Origin: an uncultured Actinomycetes bacterium
GTDB lineage: Bacteria > Actinomycetota > CADDZG01 > WHSQ01
Assembly (NCBI GenBank): GCA_937863385.1
Contig: CALMBW010000019.1
Coordinates: 62,001-126,000, forward strand
Length of the DNA stretch: 64,000 nucleotides
Reading direction: 5' to 3'
Shown here: one piece after another, positions 48,283-58,736 of the stretch
How positions within the stretch are numbered: the first letter of the stretch is position 1
Layout: every line of letters starts with the position of its first letter
The notes under the pieces: generated by a model
What the model saw: the letters and a program-made list of their open reading frames with translations, nothing else
What the model was told of the DNA's origin: nothing
Database searches by the model: none
Made by a program: the position numbers and the translations under genes

Positions 48283-49047
48283 GTGGAATGGCTAACGGAC
48301 CCCGACATCTGGGTGGGTTTCTTGACCCTCCTCGCCCTCGAGATAGTCCTCGGTGTCGACAACATCGTGTTCATCTCGATCCTTGCCGGCAAGCTCCCGG
48401 CCGCCGACCGTGAGCGGGCGCGCAGGACCGGTCTAGGGCTCGCCCTGTTCATGCGGATCGGGCTGCTCTTAGGGCTGTCGTGGGTGATAGGCCTGACCGA
48501 TGCACTGTTTACGGCCTTCGGAAACGAGATCTCGGGACGAGATCTGATCTTGATCCTCGGGGGCCTGTTCCTTCTGGGCAAGAGCACCTACGAGATCCAC
48601 GACAAGCTCGAGGCGGCCGAGGACCACGCTGGTCAGCGGGTCCCCGCGGGGTTCGGGGCGGTCATCGTTCAGATCGTCCTACTGGACATCGTCTTCTCGC
48701 TCGACTCCGTGATCACCGCGGTGGGCATGGTCGAGGAGATCGCCGTCATGATCGCTGCGGTCACGGTTGCGATCGGCATCATGCTCTTTTCTGCCAAGCC
48801 GATCGGCGAGTTCGTTGAGTCTCACCCCACAGTCAAGATGCTGGCACTTAGCTTCCTACTGCTCATCGGCGTATCGCTGCTCATGGAAGGCCTCGAGGCC
48901 CACATCCCCAAGGGCTACATCTACTTCGCGATGGCCTTCTCGCTCCTGGTGGAGATGCTCAACCTGAGGATGCGCCGCGTCAGCCGGGAACCGGTGCATC
49001 TCCACAATCGCTTCGAGGAAACGCCCAAGGACACTCTCCACAAGTAG
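48283..49047 (+). CDS. TerC-family integral membrane protein
   Basis: A 254-aa TerC/YoaE-type membrane protein with about seven TM helices. Conserved acidic residues lie inside helices in LEIVLGVDNIVFISIL and VLLDIVFSLDSVITAVGM, the family's likely metal-handling sites. KSTYEIHDKLEAAEDH is a cytoplasmic loop. Family members are linked to Mn export or metal loading of exported proteins. The GTG start is chosen from the family's N-terminus (VEWLTDPDIW). I see no yybP-ykoY riboswitch in the 180 bp upstream. It converges on rpoC at a strong terminator. Confidence 0.88.
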   Translation: MEWLTDPDIWVGFLTLLALEIVLGVDNIVFISILAGKLPAADRERARRTGLGLALFMRIGLLLGLSWVIGLTDALFTAFGNEISGRDLILILGGLFLLGKSTYEIHDKLEAAEDHAGQRVPAGFGAVIVQIVLLDIVFSLDSVITAVGMVEEIAVMIAAVTVAIGIMLFSAKPIGEFVESHPTVKMLALSFLLLIGVSLLMEGLEAHIPKGYIYFAMAFSLLVEMLNLRMRRVSREPVHLHNRFEETPKDTLHK

Positions 49048-49070
49048 CAAGCGAGAGAACTCAGAGAAGA

Positions 49071-49104
49071 GAGAACGGGCCCCAGTCTCCTGGGGCCCGT
49101 TCTC
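49071..49104. terminator. bidirectional terminator between terC-like gene and rpoC
   Basis: A 14-bp perfect stem (GAGAACGGGCCCCA / TGGGGCCCGTTCTC) with a six-base loop separates the two converging genes. It lies 24 bases past the TerC stop and 24 bases past the rpoC stop. Confidence 0.9.
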
Positions 49105-49127
49105 GTCACTCCATCAGCTAGCTGAGG

Positions 49128-52100
49128 TCACTCTCCGGAGGCTTCGACCGTGACCGATTCTTCGGCTTGGGCCTCTTCGGGAGTGGTCTCGAGGTCAACC
49201 TCGTCATCGTCGGGGACCGCCTGGAGTCCCGAAGAACCGACGCCCAAGATCGCAGCTGCGTCGTCTTCGTAGCTCTCTTCGACACGGGGGCCGAGGCCTA
49301 GCATGGCGCGTGCATCCTCGTCGGAGACGTTGTCCATGCTGGTCTGCACCCGGATGTTGCGGTAGCGGGACATACCCGTACCTGCCGGGATCAGCTTTCC
49401 GATGATGACGTTCTCCTTGAGTCCGATCAGGGGGTCACTCTTGCCCTTGATCGCGGCCTCGGTGAGCACCCTCGTCGTCTCCTGGAAGGAGGCAGCCGAC
49501 AGCCACGATTCGGTGGCAAGCGATGCCTTGGTGATTCCCATCAGGATCGGGCGGGCGGTGGCTGCCTCGCCACCATCTCCCACGATCTTCTCGTTGGTTT
49601 GGGCGAACGTGCGCGCATCCACCAACTCCCCCGGAAGGAACTCGGAGTCCCCCGGCTCGATAACGGTGACCTTGCGCAGCATCTGGCGAACGATCAGCTC
49701 GATGTGCTTGTCGTGCACGCTCACACCCTGGCTGCGATACACGCCTTGAACCTCGTTGACGAGGTAGAGCTGCACCTCGCGGATCCCAAGGATCTCGAGG
49801 ATCTCGTCTGGGTCCTTGTGCCCTTCGGTGATCGCCTCGCCTGCGGGAACCTCGTCACCGTTGCGGTAGCGAAGACGCGAACGGCGAGGCACCTTGTAGG
49901 CCACAGGCTCGCTGCCGTCGTCCGGGATCAACTCGATCGTGCGGGTCCGCTCGTCCTCGGTAATCTCCAAACGACCGCTGGCGGCTGCGATCTCGGCCTT
50001 ACCCTTGGGGGTACGGGCCTCGAACAGCTCGACGACACGAGGGAGACCCTGCGTGATGTCGTCGGCGCCGTGCACACCACCCGTGTGGAAGGTACGCATC
50101 GTCAGCTGGGTTCCAGGCTCACCGATGGACTGGGCGGCGACGATTCCGACCGCTTCGCCCATCTCGACCATGTCGCCGGTCGCCAGCGATACGCCGTAGC
50201 ACTGCTGGCAGACCCCGTACTTGGCCTCACAGGTGAGCACCGAGCGAACCGTTACCAGTTCGACACCGGCGTCGACGATCTGATTCAACACCGGCGGATA
50301 CACCGCAGTGCCGGCCTCGACAACCGTCTTGCCCTTGGGATCGACCGCATCCTCCATCAGGACACGGGCCAACAGCTTCTGCTTGATCACGTTGCGGTCC
50401 TTCTGGACCTCGATCTTGATGCCACGATCCGTTCCGCAGTCCTCGGCCCGCACCATCAGCTCCTGCGCAACGTCGACGAGTCGACGGGTCAGGTACCCGG
50501 AGTCGGCGGTCCTTAGAGCGGTGTCGGCGAGACCCTTACGAGCACCGTGCGTCGAGATGAAGTACTCGAGCACGGACAGGCCCTCACGGAAGTTCGCTCG
50601 GATCGGCCGGGGGATGATCTCACCACGAGGGTTGGTCACGAGGCCGCGCATACCGGCGAGCTGACGGATCTGAGTGATGTTTCCTCGGGCACCCGAGTTG
50701 GCCATCATGTAGATCGGGTTCAACTCCGAGAAGGACTTCTCCATCTCGTCCTTGACCTGCTCGGTGGCCTCGGTCCAGATCTCGATGAGCTCCTGGCGAC
50801 GCTCGTCCTCGGTGATGACCCCTCGCTTGTACTGGGTCTCGACCTTCTCGGCGCGCTTCTCGTGCTCGGCCAAGATCTTCGGCTTGGCATCTGGCGTCGT
50901 GACGTCCAACAGACCCACCGTCACACCGGATTTGGTCGCGTACCTGAAACCGGTGTTCTTGACGGCGTCGAGGATCTCGGCGAGCTCCTTCTTGTCATAC
51001 GTCTGAGCGCAGCGGTCCATCAATGCTGCGAGTTCCTTCTTCTTCACCGGCGAGTTCACGAACGGGAAGTCCTCTGGGAATCCCTCGTTGAAGAGGACAC
51101 GGCCGACGGTGGTCTCCATGAGGCGTCCCGGCACGTTGAACTCTTCCTCTGTCTCGCCCTCGAAACGCTTGAGGCCGCGAACCTTGACCTTGGCGTGGAT
51201 GCCAACGACGTTGGCGTCGTATGCCTTGATCAATTCGTCGGCATTCGAGAAGGCACGGCCCTCCCCGGGCTCGCCGTCGTGGGCGAGCGTCAGGTAGTAA
51301 CTGCCGATCACGATGTCCTGTGTAGGAGCGACGATCGGGTCACCGTGAGCCGGCGACAGCACGTTGTGGGCCGACAGCATCAGCAAACGGGCCTCTGCCT
51401 GAGCTTCGGAGCTCAGCGGCACGTGGACCGCCATCTGGTCACCGTCGAAGTCGGCGTTGAATGCCACGCAGACGAGCGGGTGGATCTGGATCGCCTTGCC
51501 CTCGACGAGAACCGGCTCGAACGCCTGGATACCCAAACGGTGAAGCGTCGGCGCACGGTTGAGCAGCACCGGGTGCTCGTGGATGATCTCCTCGAGGACG
51601 TCCCAGACGTGTGCGCGGGAACGCTCGACCATCCGCTTCGCGCTCTTGATGTTCTGGGCGTGGCCCATGTCCACCAGACGCTTCATCACGAACGGCTTGA
51701 AGAGCTCGAGTGCCATCTGTTTGGGCAAGCCGCACTGGTGCAGCTTCAATTTCGGACCGGCAACGATGACCGAACGTCCCGAGTAGTCGACGCGCTTTCC
51801 GAGCAGGTTCTGGCGGAAGCGGCCTTGCTTGCCCTTGAGCATGTCCGACAGCGACTTCAGAGGCCGGTTGCCCGGCCCCGTCACCGGACGGCCGCGACGG
51901 CCGTTGTCGAACAAGGCGTCGACGGCCTCCTGCAGCATGCGCTTCTCGTTGTTGACGATGATCTCGGGTGCACCGAGATCGAGAAGCCTCTTGAGCCGGT
52001 TGTTGCGGTTGATGACACGGCGGTAGAGGTCGTTCAGGTCGGATGTCGCGAAACGGCCACCGTCGAGCTGCACCATGGGGCGCAGATCGGGCGGGATAAC

Positions 52101-53057
52101 CGGAACGCAATCGAGCACCATGCCCAAGGGACTGTTCTTGGTCTCGCCGGTGAACGGCGCCACCACCTTGAGGCGCTTGATGGCTCGCTGGCGCTTCTGG
52201 CCCTTGCCGTTGCGGATCTGATCGCGCAGGAACTCGGCTTCGGCGTGAAGGTCGAGATTCGTGAGCAGCTCCTTGATGGCTTCTGCCCCCATACCGCCCT
52301 TGAAATAGTCCTCGTAGCGGTCCTTGAGCTCTCGCCACAGCTCTTCGTTGTCGACGATCTCCTTGACCTTGAGGTCACGAAGCAGGTCGAAAGCGTCCTG
52401 GACGCGAAGGATCTCGCGCTCCGCACGCTCGCGCACTTCCTTCTGCTGGCGCTCGGCCTGGTTCTTGGCCGTCGTCTTCTCGGAGGAACGTGCCTTGCGG
52501 GCTTCCATCTCGGTCAACCGGGTTTCGAGCTCGCCCAGGATCTCCTCGATGCGCTGATCGCGTCGTTCGTTGATGAGCTGGATCTCGCGCTGAACGTCGG
52601 CCTCGAGTTTGGGCAGGTCGTTGTGGCGGCGATCCTCATCGACCCAGGTGACGATCGAGGCCGCGAAGTAGATGACCTTCTCGAGCTCCTTCGGCGCCAG
52701 GTCGAGCAGGTATCCCAACCGGGACGGAACGCCCTTGAAGTACCAGATGTGGGTCACTGGTGCAGCAAGCTCGATGTGGCCCATCCGCTCACGGCGCACC
52801 TTGGCACGAGTTACCTCGACGCCGCAGCGCTCACAGATGATGCCCTTGAAGCGGACGCGCTTGTACTTGCCGCAGTAGCACTCCCAGTCCTTGGTCGGGC
52901 CGAAGATCTTCTCGCAGAAGAGTCCGTCCTTCTCGGGCTTGAGCGTGCGGTAGTTGATCGTTTCGGGTTTCTTTACCTCACCGTTCGACCAAGCACGGAT
53001 CTGGTCCCCAGTCGCGAGACCGATCCTTAGCTCGTCGAAGTAATTGACGTCTAGCAA
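49128..53057 (-). CDS. rpoC: RNA polymerase beta' subunit
   Basis: A 1309-aa beta' subunit. The N-terminal zinc site ([20 protein letters not shown]), the catalytic Mg triad [12 protein letters not shown], the bridge/trigger-loop region with [16 protein letters not shown] and the second zinc site [13 protein letters not shown] are present. The sequence is typical of Actinomycetota. It starts at TTG ([10 protein letters not shown]) with GAGGAGG overlapping the end of rpoB; no ATG is close. The C-terminus is an acidic tail. It ends at the terminator at 49071 and is not followed by rpsL; a 9-kb accessory region intervenes. Confidence 0.98.
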   Translation of the reverse strand: MLDVNYFDELRIGLATGDQIRAWSNGEVKKPETINYRTLKPEKDGLFCEKIFGPTKDWECYCGKYKRVRFKGIICERCGVEVTRAKVRRERMGHIELAAPVTHIWYFKGVPSRLGYLLDLAPKELEKVIYFAASIVTWVDEDRRHNDLPKLEADVQREIQLINERRDQRIEEILGELETRLTEMEARKARSSEKTTAKNQAERQQKEVRERAEREILRVQDAFDLLRDLKVKEIVDNEELWRELKDRYEDYFKGGMGAEAIKELLTNLDLHAEAEFLRDQIRNGKGQKRQRAIKRLKVVAPFTGETKNSPLGMVLDCVPVIPPDLRPMVQLDGGRFATSDLNDLYRRVINRNNRLKRLLDLGAPEIIVNNEKRMLQEAVDALFDNGRRGRPVTGPGNRPLKSLSDMLKGKQGRFRQNLLGKRVDYSGRSVIVAGPKLKLHQCGLPKQMALELFKPFVMKRLVDMGHAQNIKSAKRMVERSRAHVWDVLEEIIHEHPVLLNRAPTLHRLGIQAFEPVLVEGKAIQIHPLVCVAFNADFDGDQMAVHVPLSSEAQAEARLLMLSAHNVLSPAHGDPIVAPTQDIVIGSYYLTLAHDGEPGEGRAFSNADELIKAYDANVVGIHAKVKVRGLKRFEGETEEEFNVPGRLMETTVGRVLFNEGFPEDFPFVNSPVKKKELAALMDRCAQTYDKKELAEILDAVKNTGFRYATKSGVTVGLLDVTTPDAKPKILAEHEKRAEKVETQYKRGVITEDERRQELIEIWTEATEQVKDEMEKSFSELNPIYMMANSGARGNITQIRQLAGMRGLVTNPRGEIIPRPIRANFREGLSVLEYFISTHGARKGLADTALRTADSGYLTRRLVDVAQELMVRAEDCGTDRGIKIEVQKDRNVIKQKLLARVLMEDAVDPKGKTVVEAGTAVYPPVLNQIVDAGVELVTVRSVLTCEAKYGVCQQCYGVSLATGDMVEMGEAVGIVAAQSIGEPGTQLTMRTFHTGGVHGADDITQGLPRVVELFEARTPKGKAEIAAASGRLEITEDERTRTIELIPDDGSEPVAYKVPRRSRLRYRNGDEVPAGEAITEGHKDPDEILEILGIREVQLYLVNEVQGVYRSQGVSVHDKHIELIVRQMLRKVTVIEPGDSEFLPGELVDARTFAQTNEKIVGDGGEAATARPILMGITKASLATESWLSAASFQETTRVLTEAAIKGKSDPLIGLKENVIIGKLIPAGTGMSRYRNIRVQTSMDNVSDEDARAMLGLGPRVEESYEDDAAAILGVGSSGLQAVPDDDEVDLETTPEEAQAEESVTVEASGE

Positions 53058-53062
53058 GTTAC

Positions 53063-56000
53063 TTAGACCTCCTCGACACTGGACGGTTCACGACGGGACA
53101 GATCGATACCGAGCTCTTCGGCGGTGCGGAAGATGTCCTCGTCGATCTCTTTCATCTCGATCTCTTCGCCTTCGGCCGAGAGAACCTCGACGTTCAGGCA
53201 GAGAGACTGCATCTCTTTGATGAGCACCTTGAAGCTCTCGGGGATACCGGGCTCGGGGATGTTCTCGCCCTTGACGATGGCCTCGTAGACCTTCACGCGG
53301 CCGAGCACGTCGTCGGACTTGATCGTGAGCAGCTCTTGCAGGCAGTAGGCAGCGCCGTATGCCTCCAAGGCCCAGACCTCCATCTCACCGAAACGCTGGC
53401 CACCGAACTGCGCCTTCCCACCCAACGGCTGCTGGGTGATCATCGAGTACGGCCCCGTCGAACGAGCGTGGATCTTGTCGTCGACTAGGTGGCTGAGCTT
53501 GAGGATGTACATGTAGCCAACGGTGATCTCGTTGTCGTACGGCTCGCCGGTGCGGCCGTCGTACAAGCGAGCCTTGCCGTCGGCATTGGTCAGTGGGTAC
53601 TCACCGCCGCGCTTGCTGATCTTGTCCAGCGCCGAGATGATCTCGTCATCCTTGGCACCGTCGAAGACAGGCGTTGCGGTCCAGGTCGGTTCCGCGTCGC
53701 GCCACTTACCCGGCTCGATGGGTTCGTCGCTCTCCCAATGGAGCTTTCCGGCCCAACCCAGGTGCGTCTCGAGCACCTGGCCGATGTTCATCCGGGACGG
53801 CACACCCATCGGGTTCAAGATGATGTCGACCGGAGTGCCATCGGGCAGGAACGGCATGTCCTGCTCGGGGAGGATCTTGGAGATGACACCCTTGTTCCCG
53901 TGACGACCGGCGAGCTTGTCACCCTCAGAGATCTTGCGCTTCTGGGCGACGAACACACGCACCAGCTCGTTGACTCCGGGAGCGAGCTCATCGCCGGAGT
54001 CACGTGAGAACTCACGCACGCCGATGACCTTGCCCTCTTCACCGTGAGGCATCTTGAGCGAGGTATCGCGGACCTCACGGGCCTTCTCGCCGAAGATGGC
54101 CCGAAGGAGGCGCTCTTCTGGCGTCAGCTCGGTCTCGCCTTTAGGCGTGACCTTTCCGACCAGCACGTCACCGGGCCCAACCTCGGCCCCCACACGGATG
54201 ATCCCGCGCTCGTCGAGGTCGGCGAGGACCTCTTCGGAGACGTTGGGGATGTCGCGTGTGATCTCTTCTGCGCCGAGCTTGGTGTCGCGGGCGTCAACCT
54301 CGTATTCCTCGATGTGGATCGAGGTGAGGATGTCGTCCTTGACCAATCGCTGCGACAGGATGATCGCGTCCTCGAAGTTGTAACCCTCCCAAGACATGAA
54401 AGCGACCAGAAGGTTCGCGCCCAGCGCCAGCTCACCATTGTCGGTCGAAGGTCCGTCGGCGAGGATGTCGCCCTTTTTGACCTTCGCCCCCTCGGCCACG
54501 ATCGGCCGCTGGTTGATGCAGGTGGACTGGTTGCTGCGGCGGAATTTGTCGAGCTTGAGGAACGTGCGGTCGTTGCCCCTGGTCAGGACGATGTGGCTCG
54601 CCGTCACTTCCTCGACCGTGCCGTCGTGCGGAGCTAGAACGACGTCACCGGAGTCAACGGCCACCCTGAACTCGAGGCCCGTGCCCACGATAGGAGCCTG
54701 AGGCCTGAGCAGAGGCACCGCCTGGCGCTGCATGTTCGCGCCCATGAGGGCCCGGTTGGCGTCGTCGTGCTCGAGGAACGGGATGCACGCCGCAGCGACC
54801 GAAACGATCTGCTTGGGCGAGACGTCCATGTAGTCGACCTCGGAAGCCTCCACCAACTCGGCTTCGTTAGCGCGACCTCGCACGAGGACCCGGTCGCCGA
54901 TGAAGTTGCCCTTGTCATCGATCTCGGCGTTGGCCTGAGCGATGATCTTGCGCGACTCCTCGTCGGCGGTCAGATAGACGATGTCGGTCGTGACCTTCCC
55001 GTTCTTGACCACCCGGTACGGCGTCTCGATGAAGCCGTATCGATTCAGCCGGGCGTAGGTCGAGAGCGAACCGATCAGACCGATGTTCGGCCCTTCCGGG
55101 GTCTCGATCGGACACATGCGTCCGTAGTGGCTGGGGTGCACGTCTCGGACCTCGAACCCTGCTCGCTCACGCGATAGACCACCCGGTCCAAGTGCCGACA
55201 GGCGGCGCCTGTGGGTCAGGCCCGTAAGGGGGTTGGTCTGGTCCATGAACTGCGATAGCTGAGAGGAACCGAAGAACTCCTTGATCGAAGCCACCACGGG
55301 GCGGATGTTGATGAGGGTCTGGGGCGTGATCGCCTCGACGTCCTGGGTCGTCATCCGCTCGCGTACGACGCGCTCCATGCGGGAGAAACCGACCCGGATC
55401 TGGTTCTGGATCAGCTCGCCTACCGGCCGGATACGACGGTTGCCGAAGTGGTCGATGTCGTCGGTCTCGGTCTCTTGGTCACCGGCGTGCAGGCGCACGA
55501 GGTAACGGATCGTCTCGAGGATGTCCTCTTTACGAAGAACCATCCCGGCGGAGTCGATGCCCTTCTCGTCGTGCGTGAAGCCGAGCTTCTTGTTGACCTT
55601 GTAGCGGCCTACCCGAGCCAGGTCGTAGCGCTTGGGGTTGAAGAAGAGATTCTCGATCAGACTGCGCGCCGACTCGACGGTCGGAGGCTCACCCGGGCGA
55701 AGCTTGCGGTAGATGTCGATCAGCGCGTCTTCTTCGGACTGGATCGCATCACGCTCTAGGGTCAGAGCGATCGACTCGGCCCCGTCGAACAGAGCGAGGA
55801 TCTCTTCGTCACCACCGAAGCCGAGGGCCTTCAGCAGCACCGTTACGTTCTGGCGACGCTTGCGGTCGACACGAACGCCGACGGTGTCACGCTTGTCGGT
55901 CTCGAATTCGAGCCATGCTCCACGGGCAGGGATGATCTTGCAGTCGAAGATGTCCTTGTCGGACGTCTTGTCGATGCTTCGCCCGAAGTAGACCCCGGGG

Positions 56001-56404
56001 GAGCGCACCAGCTGCGACACAACGACACGCTCGGTACCGTTGATGATGAAGGTGCCCTTCTCGGTCATCATCGGGAAATCACCCATGAAGACCGTTTGCT
56101 CCTTGATCTCGCCCGTCTCCTTGTTGATGAAGGCAGAGGTCACGAACAGCGGGCGGGAGAAGGTCATGTCCTTCTCTTTGCACTCGTCTTCGTCGAACTT
56201 CGGGTCCTCGAAACGGTGACTGAGGAATTGCAGCGCCAGGTTCCCAGTGAAGTCCTCGATCGGACTGATCTCGTTGAGCGTGTCGCCCAAGCCCTCGTTG
56301 AGGAACCAATCGAACGATTCCTTCTGGACTGAGATCAGGTTCGGTGGAGGGAGGACTTCGGAGAGCTTGGCGAAAGTACGTCGGTCGCGCAACGCGTTGG
56401 ACAA
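53063..56404 (-). CDS. rpoB: RNA polymerase beta subunit
   Basis: A 1113-aa beta subunit. The rifampicin region reads [20 protein letters not shown] then [20 protein letters not shown], with wild-type residues at the common resistance positions (Gln, Asp, His, Ser). Other hallmarks are [19 protein letters not shown]-type sequence, [18 protein letters not shown] and the C-terminal [23 protein letters not shown] 56404 ([11 protein letters not shown]) is chosen because AGGAGG lies five bases upstream; the frame is open 40 codons further but that part is leader. It is 5 bp from rpoC. Confidence 0.97.
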   Translation of the reverse strand: MSNALRDRRTFAKLSEVLPPPNLISVQKESFDWFLNEGLGDTLNEISPIEDFTGNLALQFLSHRFEDPKFDEDECKEKDMTFSRPLFVTSAFINKETGEIKEQTVFMGDFPMMTEKGTFIINGTERVVVSQLVRSPGVYFGRSIDKTSDKDIFDCKIIPARGAWLEFETDKRDTVGVRVDRKRRQNVTVLLKALGFGGDEEILALFDGAESIALTLERDAIQSEEDALIDIYRKLRPGEPPTVESARSLIENLFFNPKRYDLARVGRYKVNKKLGFTHDEKGIDSAGMVLRKEDILETIRYLVRLHAGDQETETDDIDHFGNRRIRPVGELIQNQIRVGFSRMERVVRERMTTQDVEAITPQTLINIRPVVASIKEFFGSSQLSQFMDQTNPLTGLTHRRRLSALGPGGLSRERAGFEVRDVHPSHYGRMCPIETPEGPNIGLIGSLSTYARLNRYGFIETPYRVVKNGKVTTDIVYLTADEESRKIIAQANAEIDDKGNFIGDRVLVRGRANEAELVEASEVDYMDVSPKQIVSVAAACIPFLEHDDANRALMGANMQRQAVPLLRPQAPIVGTGLEFRVAVDSGDVVLAPHDGTVEEVTASHIVLTRGNDRTFLKLDKFRRSNQSTCINQRPIVAEGAKVKKGDILADGPSTDNGELALGANLLVAFMSWEGYNFEDAIILSQRLVKDDILTSIHIEEYEVDARDTKLGAEEITRDIPNVSEEVLADLDERGIIRVGAEVGPGDVLVGKVTPKGETELTPEERLLRAIFGEKAREVRDTSLKMPHGEEGKVIGVREFSRDSGDELAPGVNELVRVFVAQKRKISEGDKLAGRHGNKGVISKILPEQDMPFLPDGTPVDIILNPMGVPSRMNIGQVLETHLGWAGKLHWESDEPIEPGKWRDAEPTWTATPVFDGAKDDEIISALDKISKRGGEYPLTNADGKARLYDGRTGEPYDNEITVGYMYILKLSHLVDDKIHARSTGPYSMITQQPLGGKAQFGGQRFGEMEVWALEAYGAAYCLQELLTIKSDDVLGRVKVYEAIVKGENIPEPGIPESFKVLIKEMQSLCLNVEVLSAEGEEIEMKEIDEDIFRTAEELGIDLSRREPSSVEEV

Positions 56405-56752
56405 ACGAGCCTCCTGATATAGCTGGCCACAACCGGGGCGGACACCTCTGCCGGAAGCTGCCCCTGCTGGACTTCCGGCCCCCAAGAGGTCGCCTGGGCG
56501 GTTCTTAGCCGCGCGACAGGGCAAGAGAAAGCTTGGGTGGACAGGTGATTGTAGGCCCGCAGGCGTTATCCGTCAACAACCCTGCTGGGTCGTGACGGCT
56601 TGAAAAGCTATCCGGGACCTCTAAGAGGCTGGTGGCAGGTTAATCCCCCCTTCCCGGAAGGTCAATCCTGGGAATCGTAATGATTGCTTGCTTAGGTGGC
56701 CCGGGCGACAGAGACTTAACTCGACAGAGTTGCTCGACCCAAGGAGGCTCAG
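56405..56752. promoter_or_regulatory. rpoB promoter, leader and divergent intergenic region
   Basis: These 348 bp separate rpoB from a divergent membrane-protein gene. On the minus strand TTGACG (56571-56576), a 17-bp spacer and TACAAT (56548-56553) form a near-consensus promoter. Transcription should start near 56541, giving a leader of about 137 nt. The leader holds an inverted repeat CCGGAAG/CTTCCGG near 56451-56478. AAGGAGG for the plus-strand gene ends seven bases before 56753. No gene was found between. Confidence 0.75.
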
Positions 56753-57295
56753 ATGGCAACGCAAGCGCGGACGACGTCTAGCGGAACGGTGGGTTCGTCA
56801 ACCCAATGGACGATCGTCCTTTTGACGATGACCTGGTTGTTCGGTGTCATCGGAAGCTTCTTGGATGAAGGAGCCGACGGGCAACTGGTCCTGTATTCCC
56901 TGTCCGCCATGGGGATGACGGGTGCAGGTGGCTTGTTGGCCGTTCGGCACACCCGCGCCGGACGAGACCTCGCTGCCGCCGGATTTATAAGCATGGCAGC
57001 TTGGGCCATCGCCGTCTCGGTAGCCGGCTACACGGGCGACGGCAATACGGCTGTCACCGTCTCCCTATCGGTCCTCGTCTTACCGGGGATGCTGCTGATC
57101 GCAGCGCAGGACTGGTCGGCCACCTGGACCCGTGCTGCCGCGGCCCTGTCGGGCCTCGCCTTCGCGATCTGGGGCTACAAGTATCTGCTCGGAGACGAGG
57201 CCCCCGACGTCGAGTCTCCTATCCTCATGGCCGCCTATCTTTTCTGGACGATCACCGTGATCGGCTGGACCCTCACCGTAAGAGCCGAAGACTGA
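56753..57295 (+). CDS. multi-pass membrane protein, unknown
   Basis: A 180-aa protein with about six TM segments, for example IVLLTMTWLFGVIGSFL, MGMTGAGGLLAV, GFISMAAWAIAVSVAGY, VSLSVLVLPGMLLIAA and ILMAAYLFWTITVIGWTL. No catalytic motif is recognised. AAGGAGG lies upstream of the ATG. It is divergent from rpoB and convergent with rplL, so it is an isolated plus-strand insertion in the rplJL-rpoBC series. Confidence 0.75.
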   Translation: MATQARTTSSGTVGSSTQWTIVLLTMTWLFGVIGSFLDEGADGQLVLYSLSAMGMTGAGGLLAVRHTRAGRDLAAAGFISMAAWAIAVSVAGYTGDGNTAVTVSLSVLVLPGMLLIAAQDWSATWTRAAAALSGLAFAIWGYKYLLGDEAPDVESPILMAAYLFWTITVIGWTLTVRAED

Positions 57296-57310
57296 GATCT
57301 GGATGAGCAA

Positions 57311-57346
57311 CGGAACGAGGCGGCCCCGCGGGGCCGCCTCGTTCCG
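57311..57346. terminator. bidirectional terminator between membrane gene and rplL
   Basis: A 17-bp perfect stem starting CGGAACGAGGCGGCCCC, with a two-base centre, lies between two converging genes. Neither side has a strong U tract. It may limit rplJL read-through into rpoBC, which has its own promoter. Confidence 0.85.
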
Positions 57347-57360
57347 TTCGCCTCTGTGCA

Positions 57361-57756
57361 CTACTTGAGTTCTACGGTTGCTCCTGCGCCTTCGAGCTGA
57401 GCCTTGGCAGCCTCTGCCTGCTCCTTGTTGACCTTCTCGAGAACCGGCTTGGGAGCACCGTCCACGAGGTCCTTGGCCTCCTTGAGGCCAAGGCTTGTCA
57501 GAGAACGGACCTCCTTGATGACTTGGATCTTCTTGTCACCGGCAGCGGTCAGTACGACGTCGAACTCGTCTTGCTCCTCCGCAGCAGCAGCATCTCCACC
57601 AGCGCCTCCGCCGGCGGGGCCTGCGGCAACCGCCACCGGGGCCGCTGCGGAAACCCCGAACTTCTCTTCGAACGCCTTTACGAACTCGGACAGCTCGAGC
57701 ACGGTCCAGTCCGCGATCGCGTCCAGAACCTGATCGTGAGTAAGGGTGTCAGCCAT
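57361..57756 (-). CDS. rplL: 50S ribosomal protein L7/L12
   Basis: A 131-aa stalk protein. The N-terminal dimerisation domain ([19 protein letters not shown]) and an Ala/Gly-rich hinge precede the C-terminal factor-binding domain ([20 protein letters not shown] and [16 protein letters not shown]). It recruits elongation factor GTPases. It is 3 bp downstream of rplJ. Confidence 0.98.
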   Translation of the reverse strand: MADTLTHDQVLDAIADWTVLELSEFVKAFEEKFGVSAAAPVAVAAGPAGGGAGGDAAAAEEQDEFDVVLTAAGDKKIQVIKEVRSLTSLGLKEAKDLVDGAPKPVLEKVNKEQAEAAKAQLEGAGATVELK

Positions 57757-57759
57757 CGA

Positions 57760-58521
57760 TTACTCCTCCTTGCTTTCCTGTTGATCTTCGGATCCATCGG
57801 TTCGGTCTTCCTCGTTAGATTCGGCCTGGGCTTCGGGGGTGTCGCCTTCGGGTGAAGGCTGACCCACTTCCTCGGCTTCAGGTGCCGGTGCTTCGGCCTC
57901 GGCTTCAGGTGCCGGTGCTTCGGCCTCGGCTTCAGGTGCCGGTGCTTCGGCCTCGGCTTCAGGTGCCGGTGCGGCTGGTGCTTCGCCTGCGGGAAGCTCG
58001 CCAGACTCCTTCTTGTCCACGACCTGGACCAACATCGATCCAAGGTCCCTCAGCAGAGCAGCCAAGACGTTGACCGCGAGCTGGGCCGGCTGGTTCATCA
58101 TCATCGCGATCTTGGTCAACAGCACCTCGCGCGATTCCATCTTCGCAAGTGCCTTGGCATCATCCGCCGAGATGGCTTTGCCACCCTTGAGTGCCCCACC
58201 TTTGACCACCAGAACCGGGAACTTCTTTACTGCGTCGTCCAGAGCCTTTGCTGCCTCGACAACATCGCCGCGGATGAAGGCGATCGCAGTAGGGCCGGTG
58301 AGGGTCTCGGCGAGATCCTCATAGCCCACGTCGCGGATCGCGATCTTCACGAGCGTGTTCTTGAGCACCTTGTAGTCGGCGCCGGCGTCGCGCAGGGCGT
58401 TGCGCACCTCTGCGATCTCGGCGACCGTCAGGCCTCGGTACTCGGTAAGGAGGGCAGCGTCAGAGTCCTGGAACCTCGCAGTGATCTCCTGGACCGCTGC
58501 GACCTTCTCGGGTCTCGCCAT
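57760..58521 (-). CDS. rplJ: 50S ribosomal protein L10 with repetitive C-terminal extension
   Basis: A 253-aa L10. The N-terminal ~170 residues are canonical (LLTEYRGLTVAEIAEVRNAL, the YKVLKNTLVKIAIRD segment, TGPTAIAFIRGDVVEAAKAL) and include the helix that binds L12 dimers. They are followed by about 75 residues of Ala/Pro/Glu repeats (PAPEAEAEA) encoded by perfect 27-bp units, then an acidic tail. Typical L10 is about 170 aa. The ATG MARPEKV with AAGGAGAACGT upstream is chosen; the frame upstream is leader. Confidence 0.95.
   Translation of the reverse strand: MARPEKVAAVQEITARFQDSDAALLTEYRGLTVAEIAEVRNALRDAGADYKVLKNTLVKIAIRDVGYEDLAETLTGPTAIAFIRGDVVEAAKALDDAVKKFPVLVVKGGALKGGKAISADDAKALAKMESREVLLTKIAMMMNQPAQLAVNVLAALLRDLGSMLVQVVDKKESGELPAGEAPAAPAPEAEAEAPAPEAEAEAPAPEAEAEAPAPEAEEVGQPSPEGDTPEAQAESNEEDRTDGSEDQQESKEE
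57871..57972 (-). repeat. perfect 27-bp tandem repeats in the rplJ tail
   Basis: The 27-bp unit beginning CTCGGCTTCAGGTGCCGGTG occurs as three identical copies (57871-57951) plus a 21-bp partial fourth. Each encodes nine residues of PAPEAEAEA type. Perfect identity at third positions indicates recent expansion or ongoing homogenisation. Confidence 0.95.
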
Positions 58522-58736
58522 ACGTTCTCCTTGCTTGCCTCGAGCCGGACCTCGGGTCCCTGAGGTGAGGGGCCCCCGGCGCACTACCTCGAACATGAAA
58601 AAAGCGGCCGCCCAGAGGGTCGACCGCATGCGCGTAGCAGTGCAAAGTCTCACCTGCGCCGGATGATTAAGGAGCTAGCCCCCCCGGCGGTCTTGGGCAA
58701 CTGCCACAGGATAACTCAAGGCTCACTGTCGCTGAA
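58522..58736 (-). promoter_or_regulatory. rplJL promoter and leader with attenuator hairpin
   Basis: On the minus strand TTCAGC (58731-58736), a 17-bp spacer and TATCCT (58708-58713) form a plausible promoter overlapping the 3' end of the G8-protein gene. The leader of about 180 nt contains GGCGCAGGTGAGACTTTGCA-like folding sequence. It then has a GCGGTCG...CGGCCGC hairpin followed by six T (58598-58627), which is a convincing intrinsic terminator. This matches the logic of ribosomal L10 leaders, where L10-L12 binding controls transcription or translation. The exact Rfam match is not checked. Confidence 0.6.

Noticed and set aside
50547-53030. 827-codon plus-strand open frame opposite rpoC
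   Set aside because: It mirrors the rpoC coding frame in GC-rich sequence, has no recognisable domain and is fully covered by a certain essential gene.
56405-56524. 40-codon N-terminal extension of rpoB
   Set aside because: It lies between the promoter and a TTG that has a well-placed AGGAGG, and it does not resemble beta-subunit N-termini.
57871-57972. CRISPR-like array
   Set aside because: The units are contiguous without spacers, in frame within rplJ and encode a repetitive peptide tail.
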